This document shows positions 1-8,295 of a DNA stretch of 64,000 bases, piece after piece. The notes below the pieces were generated by a model. It made no database searches. It was given only the letters and a program-made list of their open reading frames with translations, and had not been told where the DNA came from. A program made the translations under genes and the position numbers. The first letter of the stretch is position 1. The number at the start of each line of letters is the position of its first letter. Location of the stretch: contig NZ_BDCK01000023.1 in assembly GCF_001613465.1 (NCBI RefSeq), positions 216,923-280,922 of the forward strand, given 5' to 3'. Origin of the DNA: Nocardia niwae NBRC 108934 = DSM 45340 (GTDB taxonomy: Bacteria > Actinomycetota > Actinomycetes > Mycobacteriales > Mycobacteriaceae).

Positions 1-1
1 C

Positions 2-145
2 GCCACCGCCGACGTCGACGTCCTGGCCCCGACTTTGATCGGGACCGCGCACCTGCTGTTCGCCGACCGGGAGGCGGGCCCGCCCCGGCGCGAGACACTC
101 GACGGCGCGGTGCGCGCGGTCGTCGCGGGCGTGCTGTCGAGCTAG
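2..145 (+). CDS. C-terminal fragment of a probable TetR-family regulator
   Basis: An open frame enters from the left edge and ends at TAG 143-145, giving about 47 residues. It contains LAPTLIGTAHLLFADR followed by a helix ending in VVAGVL. This helical, Leu/Ala-rich end with a hydrophobic LIGTAHLLF segment is typical of the ligand-binding C-terminus of TetR regulators in actinomycetes. The DNA-binding domain lies outside the window, so the family call rests on the tail alone. The codons have G/C in the third position as expected for real coding sequence. Confidence 0.5.
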   Translation, partial: ATADVDVLAPTLIGTAHLLFADREAGPPRRETLDGAVRAVVAGVLSS

Positions 146-308
146 GTCGCCAACCGGAAACGTCGCGGACGAACTGGTGGAGTTCGAGCACCGGCGGACG
201 GTCCACGGCATCGACCGGGGCACCGGGCTGTGCGGCATATCGAGCGAGCGGAGGCGATCACCGCCCGCTGTCACGCATTGCGCCGGGATACCTGCGGGCG
301 GGAGGCGG

Positions 309-1292
309 TCAGTGTGCGCCGAGCGCGTCGAGGATCATCGGGCGCGCCGTCGCGAGCGCTTGCTGCCAGTAGGGCCAGGTGTGCGTTCCGTCCATGACGT
401 CGATGCGGGCGGTGATTCCCAGCGCCGCGAGCCGATCCCGGAACATCTGCGCGGCCGCCGTCGTCATCGTCTCGAGGCCCATCGCGTTCACGGTGTTGCC
501 GACGCCGAAAGGTAGGTCGGGCGGGCCCGGCAGGCCGTTGCCGGTGGAGACGTACATCGGCAGTCCGCGCAGCAGTTCCGCCTGCTCGGTGGCGTCGTTA
601 CGGCTCCAGGCGGGATCGCCGACCGGCCCCCACATGTCGTCGAGATTGAAGTTGCCCTCGTCCCACATGGCCGCGCGCATTGCTTCGTTCCAGAGCGGGA
701 ATGTCGGGTGCAGGAATCCGGAGAAGGATCCGGCGAACCGGAACTGGTCGCGGTGGTGGGCCGCCAGCGTGAGGGCGGCGTTGCCTCCCATGGAGGCTCC
801 GACGATGGCGTTGTTGGTGCGCGATACGCCGTACCGCTGCAGGTAGGCGGGGAGTTCCCGGGTGAGGAAGGTCTCCCATTTGTACGTCGTCTCCTGCCCG
901 TTGGTACTGCTCGGGCGGTACCAGTCGGTGTAGAAGCTCGAGTGGCCGCCGACCGGGAACACCAGGGTGACGTTGTCGTCCGCGAACTGGCGCAGGGCGT
1001 CGGTATCGGTCGTCCACTGACTGTGGTCGGCGGGTGCACGCAGGCCGTCGAGCACGTAGAGCGCAGCGCTCCCGCCGCGGGCCGCCCACTGGACCTGCAC
1101 TTTGATCGGTCCCATGCTGGACGGCACGGAGAGGTCCGTGTAACCGCCCGCCCTGGCCCGCGATATCGGCGTGTGAATCGGCGCGGCGGTGGCCACGGAC
1201 GCGCCGAACGACGACATGAACACGGCTGCCGCCACGGCTGCGCCGGCCTTCCTGATGATTCGCTGCTTTCCGGATCGCGCTACCGCGCCCAC
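309..1292 (-). CDS. Secreted mycolyltransferase / antigen 85 family esterase
   Basis: This 327-residue protein has the alpha/beta-hydrolase fold of the antigen 85 (Fbp) mycolyltransferases, which move mycolic acids between trehalose mycolates and onto arabinogalactan outside the membrane. A signal peptide is clear: positive residues at 8-15, a hydrophobic stretch at about 17-36 and a likely cleavage after ATAAP. The nucleophile Ser168 sits in GASMGG, a Glu near 274 follows in MGLE, and the catalytic His304 is in DGTHTWPYW, matching the family order Ser-Glu-His. The length matches secreted Ag85 proteins. It stands alone with its own upstream region. It could also be a corynomycolyl-esterase-like paralogue, so substrate is inferred from family. 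Confidence 0.9.
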   Translation of the reverse strand: MGAVARSGKQRIIRKAGAAVAAAVFMSSFGASVATAAPIHTPISRARAGGYTDLSVPSSMGPIKVQVQWAARGGSAALYVLDGLRAPADHSQWTTDTDALRQFADDNVTLVFPVGGHSSFYTDWYRPSSTNGQETTYKWETFLTRELPAYLQRYGVSRTNNAIVGASMGGNAALTLAAHHRDQFRFAGSFSGFLHPTFPLWNEAMRAAMWDEGNFNLDDMWGPVGDPAWSRNDATEQAELLRGLPMYVSTGNGLPGPPDLPFGVGNTVNAMGLETMTTAAAQMFRDRLAALGITARIDVMDGTHTWPYWQQALATARPMILDALGAH

Positions 1293-1787
1293 GCGCGTAC
1301 CTCCTACCGTGTTCGGTCACCGGGAATTCCGATTCGTTTGTCGCCGAGAGCGAGTCGCAGTCTCGGCACTCGGGTCCGCTGCACCCGGGATCGGCAAGAA
1401 CATCCTAGGTGCGCCGAAGCGGGTCCCCAGCGCAGTCACAGTCAGGTGTGGGAAGCCCGGACCCGGCGTGCCGAGTGGTACGGGCAGCTCCTGGTATCGG
1501 GCGGCCGGTGCTGCCTTCCGGCAACGTCGGTGAGCGACCTTGCCAGATGGTAGCCCGAAAAACTGCTCACGACACGCCTGTGGCGCTGCGCGACGATACG
1601 GCGTGTCGCCGACCGCTCCCGTCGCTCCGGAACGACGCGCTCGAGGCGACGTGCACATCCGATTCCCACGCCTTCGATGCCCGCTTCCCGATTCCCCACG
1701 CATTTCGGGCACGTGCGGACAGCGCCGTTTCTTTGCGCGGTGGGGTAGTCCACGGCGGTTCACTTGCCTACCTCAGTGGTGCCGCGA
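1293..1787. other. Intergenic stretch without a convincing gene
   Basis: About 495 bases separate the mycolyltransferase start from the end of the next minus-strand gene. The open frames here have poor codon usage and no recognisable domain. The only clear structure is the 9-bp inverted repeat at 1570-1608. The part next to 1292 must hold the promoter of the mycolyltransferase gene, but I cannot pick a convincing -10/-35 pair. Confidence 0.5.
1570..1608. repeat. Inverted repeat with 9-bp perfect arms
   Basis: CGACACGCC at 1570-1578 is matched by its exact reverse complement GGCGTGTCG at 1600-1608, with a 21-base loop. No T-run follows, so it is not a standard terminator. It lies in a gene-free stretch and could be a regulator site or a structured RNA element. 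Confidence 0.4.
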
Positions 1788-2411
1788 TCAGGACGAGAGG
1801 GCGACCACGGACCGGTAGGTGTACGGGTCGTAGATGGCGTCGAGGAGGTAGTCGGCAAGGTTCGCCCGTGCCGTGCGCGGCCCGACTTTCCGGCGCGCAC
1901 CCGGCGAGACGCGCGGCCTGCCGCCTGCGGGTGCGTCGGTCAATCGCGTGGGGCGGACGACTGTCCAGCACAGATCACTCTGTGCGAGCAGGTTTTCCAT
2001 GCGGGTCATATCGGCGTAGGTATACCGCATGACGCCGCGCAGGGCGGCGGTGAGGAGCTTGGTGCCCGGTCCCGCGTCCGCCGGAACGTCCAGCGCCGCC
2101 GAGGAGCTCACCAGAAGCCGCGCGTCCGGCCGCACGGCGGCGATGACCTCGGCGGTCGCGGTGGAGTAGACGGCGGTGGGGCCGTGCCCGGTCGCGCCGA
2201 GTGCGGAGATCACCGCGTCGTGGTCGTCGAGCACTCCGGCCAGTGCGCCCGGAGCGCAGGGGTCGGCCGTGACGACGGTCGCCCCCCGCGCGGGGGCCGC
2301 GGTGGTGGCCGGGCGGACGATGGCGGCGACGCGATGACCTCGGGCCAGGGCTCGGTCGACCACCATGCGGCCGGTGCGGCCGGTGGCGCCGAGAACCGCG
2401 ATGGCGGCCAT
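1788..2411 (-). CDS. NAD(P)-binding atypical SDR (NmrA/epimerase-like)
   Basis: The 207-residue protein begins with a Rossmann strand and the glycine motif GATGRTG (residues 8-14), as in NAD(P)H-binding atypical SDRs related to NmrA and flavin reductase. A strand ending in LLVSSSA and the segment CWTVVRPTRLTD are typical of this group, which lacks a strict catalytic YxxxK. I start it at ATG 2411, because the longer open frame upstream reads through the neighbouring gene out of its frame. It is the last gene of an overlapping operon: its ATG shares base 2411 with the stop of the preceding SnoaL-like gene. The substrate is unknown. Confidence 0.8.
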   Translation of the reverse strand: MAAIAVLGATGRTGRMVVDRALARGHRVAAIVRPATTAAPARGATVVTADPCAPGALAGVLDDHDAVISALGATGHGPTAVYSTATAEVIAAVRPDARLLVSSSAALDVPADAGPGTKLLTAALRGVMRYTYADMTRMENLLAQSDLCWTVVRPTRLTDAPAGGRPRVSPGARRKVGPRTARANLADYLLDAIYDPYTYRSVVALSS

Positions 2412-2851
2412 CAGTGCACCGCGGGACGGGTGGCGGGCTGAGACCGGAACGACACCGCTTCCATGAGCGGTTTGCGCTTCGTCTTCTGCACGGCCGCGAT
2501 GCGCCACTGCCCGTCGGTGTCGCGGACGACGGTGTAGGTGGCGAGTTTGCCCAGCTTCCTCGGCTCTCGTTTCGAAGACTCGCCGCGGGTCAGTACGACC
2601 GCGGCATCCGTTCCATAGCAACGGATTTCGAGAATGTCGACGGCCAACCGCGTGCCCTTCAGGAAGCTGTCGAACAAGGCTTGGTGCGCACGGCCGATCT
2701 CTGCACCGCCGTGGTAGACGGTGCCGACATAGGTGACGTCGGTGGCGTCGGCGGTGAAGCAGGCGCCGTAGGCGGCGCCGTCGCCGGCATTCCAGGCGTG
2801 CCTGCTGCGCTCGATGAGGGCGCGGATGGCGGCGGTGTCGGTGGCGGTCAT
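2411..2851 (-). CDS. SnoaL-like / SgcJ-EcaC family protein (short, cytosolic)
   Basis: This 146-residue protein has the alpha+beta cone fold of SnoaL/NTF2-like proteins. The N-terminal helix AIRALIERSRHAWNAGDGAA is followed by a cystatin-like sheet with the motif RGESSKREPRKLGKLATYTVVRD and GQWRIAAVQKT. It is clearly paralogous to the membrane-anchored protein at 3285-3923: both share FLKGT, LxxRxxG and the W-RIA-x3-TKR-PxME signature. No catalytic residues can be assigned. It lies in the operon 3923 to 1788 with 1-4 base overlaps, so it is co-translated with a broken SDR and an NAD(P)-binding protein. Confidence 0.8.
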   Translation of the reverse strand: MTATDTAAIRALIERSRHAWNAGDGAAYGACFTADATDVTYVGTVYHGGAEIGRAHQALFDSFLKGTRLAVDILEIRCYGTDAAVVLTRGESSKREPRKLGKLATYTVVRDTDGQWRIAAVQKTKRKPLMEAVSFRSQPATRPAVH

Positions 2852-3288
2852 TGTGCTCTCCTTCGATCGGCCAGCAGGGCCAGGGCGGTCCGGCGGGGGA
2901 ACAGCCGCAAGGCGGCGGTGAGTGCCCGGTTGAGCGGGCTGGTGGATACGACGGGGCCGGCATCGCCGGACAACGCTTTCCGCGCGCGTTCGGCCACCTG
3001 CTCGGGCGTCTGGATCAGCCAGGGCGGCACGTCGGTGGCGGTCTGCGAGGTAGTGGCGGTGACGCCGGGACACGAGGCCAGCACCCGCACGCCGCGTGAT
3101 CGCTGTTCGTGCCAGAGGGTTTCGGACTCGGCGGTGAGACTGTCGTGCCCGTCGCCGAGTTCGGCGATCAGGGTGTCGAGCCGCTCGGCTCCGCGCGCCA
3201 CGACGGTCACCGAATAGCCCTGCGCGGCAAGCATTATCGCGAGCGCGCGCCCGATTCCCGCACTGGCGCCGGTCACCAGGGCCTTCAT
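2848..3288 (-). pseudogene. Short-chain dehydrogenase with a large in-frame internal deletion
   Basis: The 146-residue product starts as a normal classical SDR, with TGASAGIG at residues 7-14 and VVARGAERLD marking the cofactor-binding half. After DSLTAES it jumps directly to ETLWHEQRSRGVRVLASCPG, which in full-length relatives lies just after the active-site helix. About 100 residues are therefore missing, including the NNAG motif and the catalytic Ser and YxxxK. The frame stays open, so a stable truncated protein could be made, but it cannot be a standard oxidoreductase. Its ATG overlaps the stop of the preceding gene (ATGA), and its own stop overlaps the next start. Normal SDRs of this type have about 250 residues. 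Confidence 0.75.
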
Positions 3289-3923
3289 CGTTCGGCTTCC
3301 GGCTTCGTCGCCGGGTCGAACAGGAACGAGACGCGCTCCATGACCGGCTGCCGCTTCGTGTTGTGGAAACTCGCGATCCGCCACCGGCTGTCGGCTTCCC
3401 GGACCAGCGTGTAGGTCTGCGTCTTGGACAGCTCCGCCGGGCGCTCGTCCTCGTAGCGGTCGCCACGGCTGGTGACGATCGCGACGTCGTCACCGAAGAA
3501 GCGCACGCCGAGGAAGGAGTCGACGAGTCCGGTTCCCTTCAGGAATCCCGTGAACAACGCGCGGTGCGCCTCGGTCAAATCACGACGGCCCGCGTAATGG
3601 GTGCCGAGAAACGTGGTGTAGGTGGCGTTCTCGGTGAAGGTCGCGCCGAACGCGTCGGCGTCGTTGCGGTCCCAGGCCGCGGTCATGGTGGCGATGGTTT
3701 CGCACACTGCCCGCAGATCGTCGGCGCTGCCGCCGTCGGCGGTGACCTGCGTGCACTCGGCGACGCCTGCGGCGTGGACGCCGGAGGCCTGATTCAGCCA
3801 CAGGTATCCGCCACCGGCGACGACACCCAGCGTCAGCGTGGCGGCCCCGAGCGCGCGCAATACGGTGCGGCGCCGCTTCTTGTCCGGCCTGGCCGGTTCG
3901 GTGTCGGTGATGGCCGACGTCAT
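3285..3923 (-). CDS. Membrane-anchored SgcJ/EcaC-type SnoaL-like protein
   Basis: This 212-residue protein has a basic N-terminus (KKRRR at 15-19) and one hydrophobic segment at about 21-43, so it is probably anchored in or exported across the membrane. The rest is a SnoaL-like domain with the SgcJ/EcaC features AVCETIATMTAAWDRNDADA and a sheet ending in SRWRIASFHNTKRQPVME. It is the first gene of the operon and a paralogue of the 2411-2851 gene. Its promoter region holds a dense set of AGAAGA inverted repeats (3951-3997), implying control by a dedicated regulator that is not in the immediate neighbourhood. Function is unknown. Confidence 0.8.
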   Translation of the reverse strand: MTSAITDTEPARPDKKRRRTVLRALGAATLTLGVVAGGGYLWLNQASGVHAAGVAECTQVTADGGSADDLRAVCETIATMTAAWDRNDADAFGATFTENATYTTFLGTHYAGRRDLTEAHRALFTGFLKGTGLVDSFLGVRFFGDDVAIVTSRGDRYEDERPAELSKTQTYTLVREADSRWRIASFHNTKRQPVMERVSFLFDPATKPEAER

Positions 3924-3950
3924 GGGATACCCCTTCCACTTTTATCTGCC

Positions 3951-3997
3951 TAGAAGATTCATCTTCTAAGAAGATTTCTCTTCGCTGGAGAAGAGAA
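3951..3997. promoter_or_regulatory. Cluster of three nested inverted repeats (putative operator)
   Basis: Three inverted repeats abut or overlap. TAGAAGATTCATCTTCTA at 3951-3968 has perfect 8-base arms. ATCTTCTAAGAAGAT at 3961-3975 has perfect 7-base arms. TTCTCTTC at 3976-3983 pairs with GAAGAGAA at 3990-3997. They lie 28 to 74 bases upstream of the start at 3923. The A/T-rich repeated AGAAGA unit stands out from the GC-rich surroundings and looks like a multi-dimer repressor site, for example for a TetR, MarR or PadR protein. Confidence 0.6.
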
Positions 3998-4115
3998 TAT
4001 GGAGGGTGGTGGTCCGTGTCAACCGCTTACCGACACCATGGGGCTGCCAGGACAGTTGTCCGGCCGGCTCGGGATGGTGTGGTCCCGAGCGGACGGACCG
4101 GCCGCGGAACCGGGT

Positions 4116-4745
4116 TCAGATGGCGGTCTCCCAGGCGAACCCGTCCGGATCGGCGAATGCCCCGACGGTGCTGTTGAAGGCGATCCGGTGCGTCCCGGCT
4201 CCCTCCGGCGAGACGCCGGCGTCCTTGGCGGCGGCGCGGCGCCCGTAGAGCGCCAGCTTGATCGACGCGGGCGGCGCGGTGAACTCGACGTACTTGCTGC
4301 CGAAGCTCTTCGCCACGGCCAGGCCGCGGTCGATGTAGAACTGCTTGGTCGCCTTGACGTCGTCGACCCCGAGGAGGACCACGAAATCGTCGACCGCACG
4401 GGTCGCCGGGCCGGTGTCCTTCTTCGACGACGTCGCGATCTTCCAGATCGCCCCGTCCGGCGCCTGGACGACACCGCCGTAGCCCCAAAAGCTCTTTTTT
4501 GCGGGCTTCAGCGTTGTCGCGCCCGCGTCGAGCGCACTGCCGACGAGGCTGTCGACGGTGCTCGGCTGAGACACCACCAGCGACAGGATGTAGCCGCGGA
4601 ATCCGGTGGTCGGCGCTTCGGACGCGCGGACGCGCACCCGGTCGCCCAGTTCGAACGCGGCGGCGTAGAACGCCTCGGCGGCGGCGGGGTCGGGCGTTTC
4701 GAGGATGACGGATTCGATAGCGGTTCGATCAGTGGTGAGGTTCAT
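4116..4745 (-). CDS. VOC/glyoxalase-fold protein
   Basis: This 209-residue protein has two repeats of the vicinal-oxygen-chelate fold. The first half carries VILETPDPAAAEAFYAAAF and GGVVQAPDGAIWKIA; the second carries FVVLLGVDDVKATKQFYIDRG and ends in FADPDGFAWETAI. This arrangement is that of small bacterial glyoxalase/bleomycin-resistance-like proteins. I start at ATG 4745, the first in-frame ATG with a conventional length. The metal ligands of true glyoxalase I are not obvious, so the enzyme activity is unknown. It is divergent from the choD gene (190-base gap). Confidence 0.8.
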   Translation of the reverse strand: MNLTTDRTAIESVILETPDPAAAEAFYAAAFELGDRVRVRASEAPTTGFRGYILSLVVSQPSTVDSLVGSALDAGATTLKPAKKSFWGYGGVVQAPDGAIWKIATSSKKDTGPATRAVDDFVVLLGVDDVKATKQFYIDRGLAVAKSFGSKYVEFTAPPASIKLALYGRRAAAKDAGVSPEGAGTHRIAFNSTVGAFADPDGFAWETAI

Positions 4746-4934
4746 GCCAGCCACGCTAATTGCCGGGCATTGGGCAGCGCTTCTCGATTCCTGACCGGTG
4801 TGCTCGGGAGTAACCACCGGGGGTCCCGGCCGGTTGCCCGCTTCCGGGAGCGAGGGGGAAGATGGCCGGAAATCTCGATATCGCGTCCGTATCTCTCGTC
4901 CGGCCTGCGGGTTTGCCGCCATACGCTCGAGCGC

Positions 4935-6632
4935 ATGGACAGCCACTACGACGTGCTCGTCATCGGTTCCGGCTTCGGCGGCAGCGTCGCCGCACTGCGC
5001 GCGACCGAGAAGGGATACCGGGTCGGCGTGCTCGAGGCGGGCCGGCGCTTCGCCGACCACGAGTATGCGAAGAACTCCTGGCATCTGCGCGAGTACCTGT
5101 GGGCGCCGAAATTCGGCTGCTACGGCATCCAGCGGATGACCTTGCTCAACGACACCTTCATCATGAGCGGGAGCGGCGTCGGGGGCGGGTCGCTGGTGTA
5201 CGCCAATACGCTGTACGAGCCGCCGGAGAAGTTCTACCGCGACAGGCAGTGGGCGCACATCACCGATTGGCGCGACGAACTGGCGCCGTACTACGACCAG
5301 GCCAAGCGGATGCTCGGCGTCACGGAGAATCCGGCGACCACGCCGTCCGACCGGATCCTGCGCGAAGTCGCGCAGGATATGGGCATCGGCGACAGCTACT
5401 GCCGCACGCCGGTCGGAGTGTTGTTCGCGGACAACGACTCCCGGCCGGGCCGGCAGGTCGCCGACCCGTTCTTCGGCGGAGCCGGACCGGCGCGCTCGAC
5501 CTGCACTCACTGCGGTGAATGCATGACCGGCTGTCGGCACGGCGCGAAGAACACCCTGGTGAAGAATTACCTCTACCTGGCCGAAAAGGCCGGGGCCACG
5601 GTGCATCCGCTGACCACGGTGACGGACGTGCGGCCGCGACCGGAGGGTGGCTACGAAGTGCGGACGGAACGCACCGGCCGGTGGGTGCGCAAGCGTGCGC
5701 GGACGTTCACCGCGGACCAGGTGATCTTCGCGGCCGCCGCGCTCGGGACCCAGAAGCTGCTGCACCGGTTGCGGGAGAACGGCAGCCTGCCGCATGTCTC
5801 GCCGCGGTTGGGTCATCTGGCGCGGACCAATTCCGAAGCGGTGCTCGCCGCGCGGTCGCTGCGCAAGGACACCGACTTCACCATGGGCGTCGCGATCACC
5901 TCGTCCATCCACCCCAACGAGCACACCCACATCGAGCCGGTGCGCTACGGCAAGGGCAGCAATGCGATGAGTTTGCTGGCCACCGTGCTCGTAGACGGGC
6001 AGGAAGGCAAGGCCCGCTGGTGGCTGGGCGTGCGCGAACTGATCGCGCACCGCCGCCACCTCGTTCGGCTGCACAGCCCCCGCCGCTGGTCCGAGCGCAT
6101 CATCGGGGTGCTCGTCATGCAGAACGTCGACAACTCGATCGTCACCTATACCAAGCGGGGCGTGTTCGGCAGGCGCATGACGACCAAGCCGGGCGCGGGC
6201 GACGCGCCGCCGACCTGGATTCCGGAGGGCCACGAGGTGACCAGGCGGATCGCCGAGAAGATCGGCGGTCTGCCGCAGGGTGGCTGGACCGAACTGATGA
6301 ACATCCCGATCACCGGGCACTTCATCGGCGGCTGCGCCATCGGCGACTCGGCCGAGACGGGTGTCGTCGACCCGTATCACCGGGTCTACGGGTACTCCGG
6401 CCTGCACATCACCGACGGCTCGACGATTTCGGCGAACCTGGGTGTGAATCCCTCGCTGACCATCACCGCCCAAGCCGAACGCGCCATGGCGCTGTGGCCG
6501 AACAAGGGCGAGGACGATCCGCGCCCGCCGCTGGGGACGACCTACCGCAGGCTCGCGCCGATCGAACCGAAGAACCCGGTCGTCCCGGTCGCCGCGCCCG
6601 GCGCACTGCGACTGCCCATCACACCGGTCTGA
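4935..6632 (+). CDS. choD: ChoD-type GMC oxidoreductase (putative cholesterol oxidase)
   Basis: The 565-residue protein matches the mycobacterial ChoD family along its whole length. An FAD-binding IGSGFGGS near residue 10 is followed by VLEAGRRF, then SGVGGGSLVYANTLYEPP. A four-cysteine segment CTHCGECMTGCRHGAKNT (about residues 192-209) is characteristic of this GMC subgroup. The C-terminal FAD segment DGSTISANLGVNPSLTITA completes the fold. I start at ATG 4935 because the Rossmann strand begins at once after MDSHYDV; the long upstream open frame has no similarity. Family members are annotated as cholesterol oxidases, although activity on cholesterol is disputed for some. No signal peptide is seen. 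Confidence 0.9.
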   Translation: MDSHYDVLVIGSGFGGSVAALRATEKGYRVGVLEAGRRFADHEYAKNSWHLREYLWAPKFGCYGIQRMTLLNDTFIMSGSGVGGGSLVYANTLYEPPEKFYRDRQWAHITDWRDELAPYYDQAKRMLGVTENPATTPSDRILREVAQDMGIGDSYCRTPVGVLFADNDSRPGRQVADPFFGGAGPARSTCTHCGECMTGCRHGAKNTLVKNYLYLAEKAGATVHPLTTVTDVRPRPEGGYEVRTERTGRWVRKRARTFTADQVIFAAAALGTQKLLHRLRENGSLPHVSPRLGHLARTNSEAVLAARSLRKDTDFTMGVAITSSIHPNEHTHIEPVRYGKGSNAMSLLATVLVDGQEGKARWWLGVRELIAHRRHLVRLHSPRRWSERIIGVLVMQNVDNSIVTYTKRGVFGRRMTTKPGAGDAPPTWIPEGHEVTRRIAEKIGGLPQGGWTELMNIPITGHFIGGCAIGDSAETGVVDPYHRVYGYSGLHITDGSTISANLGVNPSLTITAQAERAMALWPNKGEDDPRPPLGTTYRRLAPIEPKNPVVPVAAPGALRLPITPV

Positions 6633-6684
6633 GCAGCGGGAAATTCGGTAGTGCGCGGCCGATCCGGGTGACAGGATCGGCGCT

Positions 6685-7173
6685 GTGCCCGCCCATGTCA
6701 CCCTCGAACCGCTCGACGAGCAGTGCCTCACCGATCTGCTCCACGCGGCGGTGGCGGACGCGCAGCCGGGCGAGGTGATGCCGGTCGAGGGGCCCGGCGA
6801 CGGCTGGGATACCGAGCGGGAAGCGCGCTTCCTGGCGTTCCACCGAAGCCGCGCGCTGGCCGCTCCGCCGGTGGAGGCGACCTACGGCATCCGAGTGGGT
6901 GGCGAGGTGATCGGCGCGGCACGACTGTGTCCGCTGCCCATTAACCCCCGCGCCGCCGAGGCGGGAGTATGGATCGGCCGCTCCCGGCGGGGTTCCGGCA
7001 TCGGAACCGCGGTGTTCGCCGCCTTGATCGAGCGGGCAACCGCCGAGGGCTACACGAAGCTGTTCGTGAGTACGACGACGGACAACACCGCCGTACTGCG
7101 TCTGCTGGCCGCGCGCGGCATCGAATACACGGTGGACGGCATCGAGGCCACCGCCTGGATACCCTGCGACTGA
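6685..7173 (+). CDS. GNAT-family N-acetyltransferase
   Basis: This 162-residue protein has the GNAT acetyl-CoA-binding motif A in GVWIGRSRRGSGIGTAVFAAL, with the R-x2-G-x-G loop as RRGSGIG, followed by the DNTAVLRLLAARG helix typical of motif B. Small-molecule or protein-acetylating GNATs of the RimJ/RimL type look like this. GTG 6685 is the first start in frame and gives the standard length. It follows choD by 52 bases on the same strand and may be co-transcribed, but no functional link is evident. Confidence 0.85.
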   Translation: MPAHVTLEPLDEQCLTDLLHAAVADAQPGEVMPVEGPGDGWDTEREARFLAFHRSRALAAPPVEATYGIRVGGEVIGAARLCPLPINPRAAEAGVWIGRSRRGSGIGTAVFAALIERATAEGYTKLFVSTTTDNTAVLRLLAARGIEYTVDGIEATAWIPCD

Positions 7174-7400
7174 ACAAATGCCCGCGCGAGCGCGACCGGC
7201 TGCCTCCGCCATCCCGACGGGGACGATCGAACCGGTTCGGGGGCACCGGCCAGGCAGCAGGTCCCGAAGTTCCAGTCCCGAAGCCGGCGCTGTACGTGAC
7301 CGACCTGCGCGAAGGCAGGCTCCCGACCGCCGGTAATCCCCTCCATGACCGCCCGGGCCCGACGACCCTGATGGTCCGCCACCGAAGAACGCACACCCCC

Positions 7401-7439
7401 AGCACACCCGGCCACGTCTTTCAAGCGAAGCGAGACCGA
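7401..7439 (+). repeat. Direct repeat, copy 1
   Basis: About 40 bases, recognisable by GCGAAGCGAGACCGA at the right end and CCACGTCTT in the middle. It is repeated about 182 bases downstream with a few substitutions and one single-base indel. Confidence 0.5.
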
Positions 7440-7582
7440 TGGACCGGAGATCGGAGGCCGTGCGCGACGGAGCCCGTAACGAATGTTCGAACCACTCTCA
7501 CGACCAATCCTGTGCCGACTGACCTGACGTGGACAGCCGAGACCGCATGCACCGTGTCGGACCATCAGCTCCACGCGCGCCC

Positions 7583-7622
7583 AGCGCACCCCGACCACGT
7601 CTTCCGAGCGAAGCGAGACCGA
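7583..7622 (+). repeat. Direct repeat, copy 2
   Basis: Second copy of the element at 7401-7439, again ending in GCGAAGCGAGACCGA. The intervening sequence is not repeated. Origin unknown; it may be a remnant of a larger duplication or a short dispersed repeat of the genome. Confidence 0.5.
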
Positions 7623-7710
7623 GCATCCGCCGTTCGCGGCCCGGCGCGCACACGCGAGCCACAAGGGGGCCGCGAACACGCAGCGCCGCAGGCGCTGCAG
7701 AATAAACACC

Positions 7711-8295
7711 GTGCGCATCTTCCTGGCCGGCGCGACCGGCGTGATCGGAGTCCGCTTGCTTCCGCTGCTCGTCGAGGCGGGACACGAGGTCGCGGGGATG
7801 ACCAGGTCGGCCGCCAAGGCCGATCAGGTGCGGGCGGCGGGGGCCGAACCGGTGGTGTGCGATGTCTACGACGCCGACGCCCTGACCGCCGCCGTGGTGC
7901 GGTTCGGAGCCGACATGGTGATGCATCAGCTGACCGACCTGCCGGACGACGTCGCGCTGCTGCCGGAACGGGCCGAGGCGAACGCGCGCATTCGCACCGA
8001 GGGCACCCGCAACTTGATCGCCGCCGCGCGGGCGGCCGGAGCGAAACGTTTTCTCGCGCAGAGCATCGCGTGGGAACCGCCCGCGGGCCGGGGCGGGGTG
8101 ATCCAGGAGCACGAGGCGGCCGTGCTCGACTTCGACGGTGTGGTGGTGAAGTACGGCCAGTTCTACGGTCCGGGCACCTATTACGAGACCGAACTGCCCA
8201 CGCACCCGCGCGTGCACGTCGACGACGCCGCGGAGCGGACGATTCCGCTGCTGGACGCCTCGAGCGGAGTGGTGATCGTCGCTGACGCCTCCTGA
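7711..8295 (+). CDS. NAD-dependent epimerase/dehydratase family protein (short form)
   Basis: The 194-residue protein begins at GTG 7711 with a Rossmann fold: GATGVIG at residues 7-13. The strand RFLAQSIAWEPPAG and the segment VVKYGQFYGPGTYYETE are typical of extended SDRs. At 194 residues it is shorter than the usual 250-330, and no clear YxxxK pair is present, so catalysis is doubtful. Its stop lies inside the perfect hairpin 8287-8310 shared with the convergent marP gene. Function is unknown. Confidence 0.75.
   Translation: MRIFLAGATGVIGVRLLPLLVEAGHEVAGMTRSAAKADQVRAAGAEPVVCDVYDADALTAAVVRFGADMVMHQLTDLPDDVALLPERAEANARIRTEGTRNLIAAARAAGAKRFLAQSIAWEPPAGRGGVIQEHEAAVLDFDGVVVKYGQFYGPGTYYETELPTHPRVHVDDAAERTIPLLDASSGVVIVADAS

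Larger units (their letters stand above)
7174..7710. other. Intergenic stretch with a degenerate direct repeat
   Basis: No frame in these 537 bases has a recognisable domain. The stretch holds two imperfect copies of a roughly 40-base element (7401-7439 and 7583-7622). The last 60 bases, rich in GCG and ending near ATAAACACC, precede the epimerase start. I see no terminator for the acetyltransferase gene. Confidence 0.45.

Noticed and set aside
3999..4934. N-terminal extension of choD to 877 residues
   Set aside because: It lies opposite to the VOC gene, has no similarity to GMC proteins, and the Rossmann fold begins right after ATG 4935.
4116..6731. Minus-strand 871-residue open frame across choD
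   Set aside because: A shadow of choD on the opposite strand; only the part from 4745 downward is a real gene.
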